Assembly: GCA_020062065.1 (NCBI GenBank)
Contig: JAGUWZ010000082.1
Coordinates: forward strand, 1-8,707
Direction of reading: 5' to 3'
DNA: 8,707 bases
DNA from: Candidatus Omnitrophota bacterium
Lineage (GTDB): Bacteria > Omnitrophota > Gorgyraeia > Gygaellales > Profunditerraquicolaceae
Below the pieces are notes generated by a model. The model saw only the letters and a list, made by a program, of their open reading frames with translations, was not told the DNA's origin and did no database searches. A program made the position numbers and the translations under genes. The first letter of the stretch is position 1. Every line of letters starts with the position of its first letter. Of the stretch, positions 1 to 6,136 are shown piece after piece.

Positions 1-19
1 ATCTAATTATCATCAGATT

Positions 20-47
20 TTTCTGGTTACTGGTTTCTGGTTACTTT
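20..47. repeat. Short tandem repeat just upstream of thpR
   Basis: The 12-nt unit TTTCTGGTTACT occurs at 20-31 and again at 34-45, giving a 14-nt period, and it ends five bases before the thpR ATG. The core CTGGTTACT is the conserved part. No purine-rich Shine-Dalgarno sequence lies between the repeat and the ATG. The repeat is directly visible; any role in expression is unknown. Confidence 0.7.
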
Positions 48-50
48 TAT

Positions 51-626
51 ATGCGCACATTTATTGCCATAAACTTATCCCGGGAAATTAAAGACTACCT
101 CTGCCGCCTGCAGGAAAAATTAAAACTCGCTCAGGCAGATGTAAAATGGGTTAGGCCTGAAAATATTCACTTAACTTTAAAGTTTCTAGGCGAAATTGAT
201 GATAAAACCAAAGAGAATGTAACTAAGCTTATGGAAGATATTTCTAAAGATAAAACCCCTTTCTACCTGAATATCGCTTCTATCGGCGCCTTCCCGCGTA
301 TAACATCTCCCCGAGTAATCTGGGTAGGAATTGATAAAGGAGATGTGAAAGTAAAAGAAATCGCTAAAGAGTTAGAGGAAAAATTATCCGGAATAGGAAT
401 ACCTGTTGAAGACAAACCTTTCTCCTCTCATATTACCATAGGCAGAACAAGGTCTTCTAAAAACCGCAAGGCTCTGGTAAATAATTTGATTGCCTTAAAA
501 GACACAGCTAAGGAAGAAATCCCGGAATTATATGTTGACAAAATAACCTTATTTAAAAGCACACTTGCCCCCAAAGGACCAATCTATGAAGTCTTAAAAG
601 AAGCGCCTTTGGGAGCTATAACTTAA
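51..626 (+). CDS. thpR: RNA 2',3'-cyclic phosphodiesterase (2'-5' RNA ligase family)
   Basis: This is a 191-aa soluble protein of the 2H phosphoesterase superfamily. Family members hydrolyse 2',3'-cyclic phosphate ends of RNA to 2'-phosphates and can join tRNA halves through 2'-5' bonds in vitro; the physiological role is poorly defined. The two hallmark HxTx motifs are present: HLTL at residues 40-43 and HITI at 127-130, the latter in the typical FSSHITIGR context. The N-terminus MRTFIAINL matches the usual family start and the length is normal (about 180-190 aa), so ATG at 51 is well supported by homology although no ribosome binding site precedes it. It is the only plus-strand gene here, and its last 11 bases overlap the end of pgpA. 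In many bacteria thpR lies with cinA and recA downstream of pgsA, so its opposite orientation suggests a local inversion (inference). Confidence 0.93.
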   Translation: MRTFIAINLSREIKDYLCRLQEKLKLAQADVKWVRPENIHLTLKFLGEIDDKTKENVTKLMEDISKDKTPFYLNIASIGAFPRITSPRVIWVGIDKGDVKVKEIAKELEEKLSGIGIPVEDKPFSSHITIGRTRSSKNRKALVNNLIALKDTAKEEIPELYVDKITLFKSTLAPKGPIYEVLKEAPLGAIT

Positions 627-1098
627 GCAAACCTCTGGAAACTAACTGAAGGATAATATTGGTATACAAGGCAGCAATAATATCATCGCCCATAATTCCA
701 ATGCTGCCCTGTATATTTTGCACCCTGCCAGCAGGATAAGGCTTGAGTGTATCTAATATCCGAAACAAAAAGAAAGCGATAATCACTAATTTTAAATCAT
801 AAGGTATAAATAACAAACTTAAAAGCATACCAGAGACCTCGTCTATAACAATAAAACGGTGGTCCTTCTGCTTTAAAATCCTCTCTGCGCTGCCAGATAA
901 CAAAAATCCTAGTAATAAGAAAGAAGAGGTTAATAAACTAAGTATAAAAACGTTGTTATTAACCAAGAAGAAGAGAAACACGCCGGCGATACTGCCGAAA
1001 GTGCCGGGAATAAAAGGCAGGTATCCCACGAAGAAAAAAGTGGTGATTATTTTTATGACTATCTCACTAAATTTAGAACTGGTCCAAACCACTATCAC
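616..1098 (-). CDS. pgpA: Phosphatidylglycerophosphatase A
   Basis: This integral membrane phosphatase removes the phosphate from phosphatidylglycerophosphate to give phosphatidylglycerol, the step after PgsA, which is encoded immediately upstream. The 160-aa length is normal. The family motifs appear in order: a glycine-rich N-terminal loop PGTFGS (31-36), the acidic motif IDEVSGM (85-91), FRILDTLKPYP (112-122) and GIMGDDIIAALY (134-145). Conserved acidic residues D86, E87, D116, D138 and D139 are present. Hydrophobic segments fall at about 20-45, 50-68, 88-111 and 137-153. The start at 1098 is GTG and lacks a clear Shine-Dalgarno sequence; a second in-frame GTG at 1092 is equally possible, so the N-terminus is uncertain. 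The gap to pgsA is 33 nt, consistent with one operon. The 3' end overlaps convergent thpR by 11 bp, leaving no room for a terminator between the genes. Confidence 0.93.
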   Translation of the reverse strand: MIVVWTSSKFSEIVIKIITTFFFVGYLPFIPGTFGSIAGVFLFFLVNNNVFILSLLTSSFLLLGFLLSGSAERILKQKDHRFIVIDEVSGMLLSLLFIPYDLKLVIIAFFLFRILDTLKPYPAGRVQNIQGSIGIMGDDIIAALYTNIILQLVSRGLLKL

Positions 1099-1131
1099 TT
1101 GAGTAGGTTGGAAATTAGGTTAAAGGCTCGA

Positions 1132-1710
1132 CTATATGTTGGCGATTATCTTACGGTTATCCCAGAGATAGAAAAATCCGGAATAGAGGGTAAGCGCGAC
1201 GATAAACCACATAATGATATTTATGCTGAAATTAAATAAGTTGTCCCAGTCGGGATTCCAGATAAAATAGGTGAGTCTAACTTCCTTGAACACAATAAAA
1301 CCCAATATAAAAAATATAATAATCATTTGAGATAGGGTCTTATGTTTTCCCATCTTGCCCGCGGATAAGACTTTTCCTTTGTTCAGGGCAAAAAGCCTTA
1401 ATGATGTAACTAAAATTTCACGAGAAATAATAATCATAAACATCCAATCCTTAATCAACTGCATTTGCACAAAAGCAGCAAACGCCGCAAGTACCAGAAT
1501 TTTATCCGCAATTGGGTCCATAAGCTTGCCGAAATCCGTAACCATATTCTTCCTGTGCGCGAGCTTGCCGTCAAAAAAATCAGATAGAGCGGCAAATACA
1601 AAAATCACCAGACTTATAATTTTTGGCCAGAGCCCCTGTATTGATAAAAAAACCATAAACACAAATGTGAGAACAATCCTTAATAAGGTAATCTTATTGG
1701 CTATATTCAT
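1132..1710 (-). CDS. pgsA: CDP-diacylglycerol--glycerol-3-phosphate 3-phosphatidyltransferase
   Basis: PgsA is a polytopic inner-membrane enzyme that condenses CDP-diacylglycerol with sn-glycerol-3-phosphate to give phosphatidylglycerophosphate and CMP, the committed step of phosphatidylglycerol synthesis. From the ATG at 1710 the protein is 192 aa and opens with MNIANKITLLRI, the usual family N-terminus. The frame is open to a TTG at 1746, but that extension has no ribosome binding site and runs through a repeat, so I reject it. The CDP-alcohol phosphotransferase motif DxxDGxxAR(x8)GxxxDxxxD is recognisable, with D44, D47, G48, A51, G61, D65 and D69 intact. The normally conserved Arg after A51 is His52 (codon CAC at 1557-1555). 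Several hydrophobic helices follow, ending near residue 180. Even the ATG lacks a good Shine-Dalgarno sequence. pgpA follows after 33 nt and encodes the next enzyme of the pathway. Confidence 0.95.
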   Translation of the reverse strand: MNIANKITLLRIVLTFVFMVFLSIQGLWPKIISLVIFVFAALSDFFDGKLAHRKNMVTDFGKLMDPIADKILVLAAFAAFVQMQLIKDWMFMIIISREILVTSLRLFALNKGKVLSAGKMGKHKTLSQMIIIFFILGFIVFKEVRLTYFIWNPDWDNLFNFSINIIMWFIVALTLYSGFFYLWDNRKIIANI

Positions 1711-1712
1711 TT

Positions 1713-1728
1713 TAATCACGTAATCACG
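1713..1728. repeat. Perfect 8-bp tandem duplication upstream of pgsA
   Basis: TAATCACG occurs twice in direct succession (1713-1720 and 1721-1728), two bases before the pgsA start as read on the minus strand (CGTGATTA twice). It occupies the place where a Shine-Dalgarno sequence would be expected, and it abuts the neighbouring inverted-repeat segment. Confidence 0.75.
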
Positions 1729-1823
1729 AAACTGTTTCCAACCCAAAGCGGAAACTGTTCTATTCCAATCGGGACAGCGGGTTCAAATAATCCCATTTTC
1801 CTGAACAACTCGGAAACAGTTTC
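1728..1823. repeat. 96-bp segment bounded by perfect 12-bp inverted repeats
   Basis: GAAACTGTTTCC at 1728-1739 is the exact reverse complement of GGAAACAGTTTC at 1812-1823. Each end is itself a dyad, GAAAC-N-GTTTC. A third partial copy, GAAACTGTT, lies inside at 1751-1759 in the same orientation as the left end. The segment fills most of the 128-nt rimO-pgsA gap, while other gaps downstream of pnp are 55 nt or less. I see no target-site duplication and no coding potential. It could be a small non-autonomous element, a palindromic operator cluster, or an RNA stem enclosing a 72-nt loop. The repeats are directly visible; the function is not known. Confidence 0.7.
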
Positions 1824-1838
1824 TTATTAATTATGTCT

Positions 1839-3086
1839 TTATTTGACCTCTCCTACTAAATCGTACTCAAGCGTATCCTTGATTTCTACCTTGACAAAAT
1901 CCCCTGGTTTTAATTTGCTTTTTGATTTAACAAAAACCTGACCATCCACTTCCGGGGCATCATACTCAGTCCGGCCCAGATAGCAATCATCGCTTCTCTC
2001 ATCTATTAATACCTCGATCACTTTACCTAAGAATTTTTTGTTCAACTCTTCGCAAATTTTTTGTTGGACCGACATAATCTCGTTAAAACGCTCTATTTTT
2101 ATTTTCTTGGGAATCTGATTTTTGAAATTATATGCCCTTGTCCCTTCTTCTCGGGAATATATAAAAACACCCAGCCTCTCAAATCTTGCCTCTTTAATAA
2201 AATCAAGCAATTCCTGGTATTGCCTATCGTTCTCAGAAGGAAACCCCACAATTAAAGAAGTTCTTAGGGCCACATCCGGGATAGTCTTTTTAATCTTATA
2301 AATAAGATTTAGGATGTCTCTCTTTGATGTCTGCCTGTTCATTAGCTTTAATATTCGGTCATTTATATGTTGTAAAGGCAAATCGATATATTTACAGATC
2401 CTGGGTTCATCCCGGATTAATTTCAATAAATCGTCATTTAGCCGGGAAGGATATAAATAAAGCAGCCTCAACCAATGTATATTTTTGGAGCTTTTAACTA
2501 TTTCTCTAATCAATTCGGGCAATTTCGGACTTCCGTAAAAATCTATGGCGTAGCCGGTTATGTCCTGACCAATAATATTCACCTCTGAGACCCTATCCCT
2601 GTCTAATTCTGCGATTTTTTTAAGAATAGTCCTGGTATCAAGGCTAGTAAATTTGGATTTTATCTTAGGGATAATACAGTAACTGCAGTGATTAATGCAG
2701 CCTTCGCAGATTTTCAAGTATGCGTAATGTTTAGGCGAGAGATTAAATCTTTTTAGGTCATGGTTTATAGCAATCCTACCCACAAAGGCATCCACCTGCG
2801 GCATTTCTTTTTTTAAGACTTCTTTATAACGCTGAGATAAACATCCATAAACAATTATTTTTTTCAAATCACCCTTTTCTTTTAAACTAATCAAGTCTAA
2901 CATTGCATCAATAGACTCTATCTTGGCCTCTTCAATAAAAGCGCAAGTATTGACGATAGCAATATCGGCTTTTTCTATATCTACAATAGGATAACCTTTA
3001 AACTTAAGACGGCCTAAGATATTCTCTGAGTCCACTAAGTTTCTGGGGCAACCTAAACTAAGTATTCCTATTTTAGCCTTAGTCAT
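1839..3086 (-). CDS. rimO: Ribosomal protein S12 methylthiotransferase (radical SAM)
   Basis: RimO adds a methylthio group to the conserved aspartate (Asp88 in E. coli numbering) of ribosomal protein S12, using two iron-sulfur clusters and SAM. The 415-aa protein has the expected order. The N-terminal UPF0004 domain carries cluster ligands C13, C48 and C82. The radical SAM domain begins at about 123, with C130, C134 and C137 in a CxxxCxxC. A C-terminal TRAM domain spans about 352-415. The opening SLGCPRNLVDSE and the TRAM motif GRTEYDAPEVDGQVF point to RimO rather than MiaB. The stretch after the cysteines is unusual: IPKIKSKFTSL replaces the family's IPxxRGxxxSR. The ATG shares one base with the rodZ stop (TAATG) and has AGGA five bases upstream, so translational coupling is likely. 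The length is slightly below the usual 430-445 aa. Confidence 0.95.
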   Translation of the reverse strand: MTKAKIGILSLGCPRNLVDSENILGRLKFKGYPIVDIEKADIAIVNTCAFIEEAKIESIDAMLDLISLKEKGDLKKIIVYGCLSQRYKEVLKKEMPQVDAFVGRIAINHDLKRFNLSPKHYAYLKICEGCINHCSYCIIPKIKSKFTSLDTRTILKKIAELDRDRVSEVNIIGQDITGYAIDFYGSPKLPELIREIVKSSKNIHWLRLLYLYPSRLNDDLLKLIRDEPRICKYIDLPLQHINDRILKLMNRQTSKRDILNLIYKIKKTIPDVALRTSLIVGFPSENDRQYQELLDFIKEARFERLGVFIYSREEGTRAYNFKNQIPKKIKIERFNEIMSVQQKICEELNKKFLGKVIEVLIDERSDDCYLGRTEYDAPEVDGQVFVKSKSKLKPGDFVKVEIKDTLEYDLVGEVK

Positions 3087-3886
3087 TATTTTCCTACCTT
3101 CAAACCCTCTTTCTGGGTGATTATAATATTCTTAAGCACCTGGCCTTTTCGACCAAGAGGTGGAATAAGTCTACCATTTACTTCTAACCGTACTGCCCCG
3201 GCGCTTCCTAAGGAAAGTTCTATTTTATCCTTAGCTGTCCAGCTTTCAAACCTGCCCTTTTGCAAAACGTTTTGAAAAACAATGCGGTTATCCACCTTTG
3301 CCTGTATCCAACAATCATCAATGGCATGGATAGCGATTCTTATTTCGAATTCAGACTTTTTTCCAGTTAACGTCTTAGAACCTATGTTTTCAAGAGTCGG
3401 TTTCGCTAATTTTCTATCTTGAGGTTTAGTTAAACGAGGCTTTTTTATCTGTTGAGATTTTGTTTGTACTGGAGGTTTGGTTTTCTTGATAGAAAAAGAA
3501 AGATTTTTAGTTAATCTGACTAAGCCCATTGATAAAAATACCAGCGCTATTATGGAGACGATTATAAAGATAATTTTGGTGTTTAAGAAAGGTTGCTTTA
3601 GCCTGACCGGTTTAAGAAATTTCCGGACTTTTTCTTCTTCAAATAATGATTTTATTGCCAGCTGCGGTTGGCTGCTACCTGTCAAATAATCCTGATGATT
3701 AACCCCCAGGAACTTACAATAAATTTTCAAGAACCCTTTTAAATATACAGGATTAATATTTACAAAGCTATCGTCCTCTATTGACCTTAAGATGTCTAAA
3801 TGAATCTTAGTCTTTTTGTGCGCTTCTTCAAGACTAACTCCTTTTTCCAAACGCAATTTTTTTAATTTCGCGCCTACGGATTCCAT
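3086..3886 (-). CDS. rodZ: RodZ-like protein: cytoplasmic HTH, one membrane helix, DUF4115 domain
   Basis: This bitopic membrane protein resembles RodZ, which links MreB filaments to the cell-wall elongation machinery. From the ATG at 3886 (266 aa) it has an Xre-type helix-turn-helix of the RodZ kind at about 4-66 (VGAKLKKLRLEKGVSLEEA and YLKGFLKIYCKFLG). One strong transmembrane helix follows at about 104-125, then a Lys/Pro/Gln-rich linker at about 132-176. A DUF4115 domain at about 183-260 carries the WxAKDKIELSLGSAGAVRLEVNG signature in altered form. The frame also opens with a TTG at 3901 that overlaps the ftsK stop as TTGA and has AGGA six bases upstream, so a product five residues longer is possible. 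I prefer the ATG because MESVGAKLK is the typical family start. Tight packing between ftsK and rimO suggests coupled translation. Whether it works with MreB cannot be told from this window. Confidence 0.87.
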   Translation of the reverse strand: MESVGAKLKKLRLEKGVSLEEAHKKTKIHLDILRSIEDDSFVNINPVYLKGFLKIYCKFLGVNHQDYLTGSSQPQLAIKSLFEEEKVRKFLKPVRLKQPFLNTKIIFIIVSIIALVFLSMGLVRLTKNLSFSIKKTKPPVQTKSQQIKKPRLTKPQDRKLAKPTLENIGSKTLTGKKSEFEIRIAIHAIDDCWIQAKVDNRIVFQNVLQKGRFESWTAKDKIELSLGSAGAVRLEVNGRLIPPLGRKGQVLKNIIITQKEGLKVGK

Positions 3887-3897
3887 AATCCTCACTC

Positions 3898-6081
3898 TCA
3901 AACTTTATCCTGCATTACATCCTTTTTAAGCCACTCTTCTCTATCCACGAGAATCTTACGGGGTTTACTCCCTTCATAAGGGCCAATGATACCGTCCTCT
4001 TCCATCATATCAATAATCCTGGCAGCCCGGCTGTATCCCAGACGCAAGCGGCGTTGCAGGATAGAGACCGAGGCCTGATTGCTCTCAATAATAATCCTTA
4101 CCGCTTCGTCGTAAAATTCATCTTTTTCCCCAAAGTCTTTACTGAATTTTTGTTGCTCTTTTAAAATCTCTTCATCATAGAACGGTGTGGCTTGAGATTT
4201 AATAAAATCCACCACCCTTTCGATTTCTTTATCGTTAACCAGCGAGCCCTGCGCCCGGGTTAATTTTGCATCCTGTGGTTTTAAAAAAAGCAAGTCGCCT
4301 TTCCCTAAAAGTTTATCCGCACCGTTCATATCCAATACCGTGCGCGAATCCACTTTGGAGGCGACTTTAAAAGATATACGTGCAGGCATATTTGCCTTGA
4401 TTACACCGGTGATTACATCCACCGATGGTCTTTGGGTAGCCAGAACCAAGTGTATTCCTACTGCGCGCGAAAGCTGTGCCAGGCGGGTAACCGCACTTTC
4501 AACCTGGTCGCGTGCAACTACCATTAAGTCCGCAAATTCGTCTATAATAACTACAATATAAGGAATGGATTCTTCTTGTTTTTCATTATAAATCATAATA
4601 TTACGCGCCCCAGCTTCTGCCAAAAGCCGATAACGGCGTTCCATTTCATTTACCACCCAGTTAAGCACATTCGCTGCTTTTTTGGATTCAGTAACCACCG
4701 GACATAAAAGATGCGGCAGACCATTAAAAGGCGCCAGCTCCACCATTTTCGGGTCAATCATCACGAATTTTAATTCGTTGGGAGTTGACTTCATCAACAG
4801 AGAAACTACCAGCGCATTCACACACACGGTCTTTCCTGAACCGGTTGTCCCGGCGATTAAAAGATGAGGCATATTGTCTAAATTTGCAACTACTGGCATG
4901 CCCGCAATATCCTTACCTAAAACAATGGTTAATTTTGATTCTGCCTCTTGAAATTCCTTGGATGCCAGCACTTCCTTAAGATAAACCAGCGTGCTTTGAA
5001 TATTAGGCACTTCCACACCAACCCTGGCCTTGCCCGGAATAGGAGCAACAATTCTCACTGATTGTGCTTTCATGGTCAGGGCAATATCGTCGCTTAATGA
5101 AACGATACGGTTTAATTTTACCCCTGGCGCAGGTTCTAGTTCATAACGAGTTATTATCGGACCTCGCTCAATATCAGTGACCTTGACCGCGATACCAAAA
5201 TCATCTAAGGTTTCTTCCAAGATACGCGCATTGTTAGTAAGGTCTTCTTTAATCTGCCTTGCCTCAAGAGGTGGAGGTGAATCCAATAAATCCAAAGGTG
5301 GCAGACGATAATCCCCTATTTTTACGAGGTGGGGCTTAATCTCTGGTTCAGAGGCAACAGATGTCTCGGTCTTGATTTTAACCTTCGGCTTGACTAAAGA
5401 AGCGGGTTTTCCCAGCTCTTCCTCTGCAGAGAGCTCATCTGTAACTGCCTTGTTTTTTAACTTGTATTCTTGTAATTTGCTCTTCTTTGCCATAATTGTC
5501 TTGGCTTGAAGCTCTTCTTTTCTTCTTATCTTAAAGAAGGGGATAAGCCTGGATTTTACTTTATTTACGAGATTTAAAAGAAAGGTGGAAATTAATATCT
5601 CAGTAACCAATGCCAGGGATAAAAGTATCAAGGTGATAAAGAGAATATAACTGCCCAATTCGCCAAAATATTTAATGAAGAATCTACAGATTAGAAACCC
5701 CAAAAAACCTGCGCGATAGAAACTAATTGATTCATTCTTTAAGGTCAACAGAGCTATAAAGGAACTCGCAGACAATAACAAAAGCAATAATCCGATTATT
5801 CTGGGTTGGCGCAAATAAGGAGATTGGTGTCTGAATAGCTTTATCCCTAACCAGAACATAAACAAAGGGATAATAAAACTCACCCATCTGCCCAACAAAA
5901 GAATAATAACCCAGCCAAGGTATGCGCCAAATCTTCCAATTAGATTTTTAGGGGAAAGGTTGGGATGAGAGGTATAAAAACTAAGATCATTAGGGACAAA
6001 CGAAACCAGACTGACTAAAACGATAAGACCTGCAGCAAGTAGGATGATGCCTTTAATCTCATTTATTCTCTTTTCTTTCAC
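3898..6081 (-). CDS. ftsK: DNA translocase FtsK/SpoIIIE
   Basis: This is a septal, membrane-anchored hexameric ATPase that pumps double-stranded DNA during chromosome segregation and dimer resolution. At 727 aa it is compact. The N-terminus has hydrophobic helices at about 10-29, 53-78, 95-113, 123-137 and 143-171. A short charged linker (about 175-270) follows, much shorter than in E. coli FtsK. The alpha/beta motor domain spans about 280-635. Walker A is AGTTGSGKT at 410-418 and Walker B is VVIIDEFADL at 510-519. The QLSRAVGIHLVLATQRPS stretch (536-553) is a family signature. A winged-helix gamma domain at about 655-712 (ASVSILQRRLRLGYSRAARIIDMME) is the part that reads oriented DNA motifs in characterised FtsK proteins. 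The start at 6081 is GTG with no strong Shine-Dalgarno sequence. It lies 55 nt after pnp, and its stop overlaps a possible TTG start of rodZ. Confidence 0.97.
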   Translation of the reverse strand: MKEKRINEIKGIILLAAGLIVLVSLVSFVPNDLSFYTSHPNLSPKNLIGRFGAYLGWVIILLLGRWVSFIIPLFMFWLGIKLFRHQSPYLRQPRIIGLLLLLLSASSFIALLTLKNESISFYRAGFLGFLICRFFIKYFGELGSYILFITLILLSLALVTEILISTFLLNLVNKVKSRLIPFFKIRRKEELQAKTIMAKKSKLQEYKLKNKAVTDELSAEEELGKPASLVKPKVKIKTETSVASEPEIKPHLVKIGDYRLPPLDLLDSPPPLEARQIKEDLTNNARILEETLDDFGIAVKVTDIERGPIITRYELEPAPGVKLNRIVSLSDDIALTMKAQSVRIVAPIPGKARVGVEVPNIQSTLVYLKEVLASKEFQEAESKLTIVLGKDIAGMPVVANLDNMPHLLIAGTTGSGKTVCVNALVVSLLMKSTPNELKFVMIDPKMVELAPFNGLPHLLCPVVTESKKAANVLNWVVNEMERRYRLLAEAGARNIMIYNEKQEESIPYIVVIIDEFADLMVVARDQVESAVTRLAQLSRAVGIHLVLATQRPSVDVITGVIKANMPARISFKVASKVDSRTVLDMNGADKLLGKGDLLFLKPQDAKLTRAQGSLVNDKEIERVVDFIKSQATPFYDEEILKEQQKFSKDFGEKDEFYDEAVRIIIESNQASVSILQRRLRLGYSRAARIIDMMEEDGIIGPYEGSKPRKILVDREEWLKKDVMQDKV

Positions 6082-6094
6082 TTTTAATGAGCAG

Positions 6095-6128
6095 ACCCTT
6101 AAGGAGTTTAGATAAACTTGTCAAGGGT
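6095..6128 (-). promoter_or_regulatory. Two-stem hairpin between pnp and ftsK
   Basis: In the minus-strand transcript, outer arms ACCCTT and AAGGGT (6123-6128 and 6095-6100) enclose inner arms AGTTT and AAACT (6114-6118 and 6105-6109). The stems are separated by a symmetric 4x4 internal loop, and the terminal loop is ATCT. No U-tract follows, so it is not a classical intrinsic terminator. It could protect the pnp 3' end after processing or affect ftsK translation, since it ends 13 bases before the GTG. The pairing is visible; the role is inferred. Confidence 0.4.
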
Positions 6129-6136
6129 AGCGTCCA

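Noticed and set aside
1..24. Possible terminator at the left edge (ATCT...AGAT followed by a T run).
   Set aside because: The visible stem is only 4 bp with a long loop, and the window edge may cut it; it cannot be supported.
1355..1723. A 122-codon open frame on the plus strand opposite pgsA.
   Set aside because: It is the antisense shadow of a clearly identified membrane enzyme gene, with no recognisable domain or ribosome binding site. The other plus-strand frames opposite rimO, rodZ, ftsK and pnp are rejected for the same reason.
1711..1746. TTG at 1746 as the pgsA start (12-residue extension).
   Set aside because: There is no Shine-Dalgarno sequence, the extension runs through the inverted-repeat end and the tandem repeat, and homologues start at the MN-x-x-NK-x-T-LLR sequence.
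1755..1795. Possible pgsA promoter on the minus strand (TTGAAC, then TAGAAC after 18 bp).
   Set aside because: Both boxes match the consensus at only four of six positions with non-ideal spacing; this is expected by chance in AT-rich DNA.
3887..3901. TTG at 3901 as the definite rodZ start.
   Set aside because: It has AGGA upstream and overlaps the ftsK stop, but the ATG at 3886 gives the family-typical N-terminus; I kept the ATG and noted the alternative.
6096..6124. A perfect TTGACA (minus strand, 6124-6119) as -35 box of an ftsK promoter.
   Set aside because: At 16-18 bp spacing the -10 position reads TAAGGG or similar, far from TATAAT, and the TTGACA is part of the hairpin at 6095-6128.
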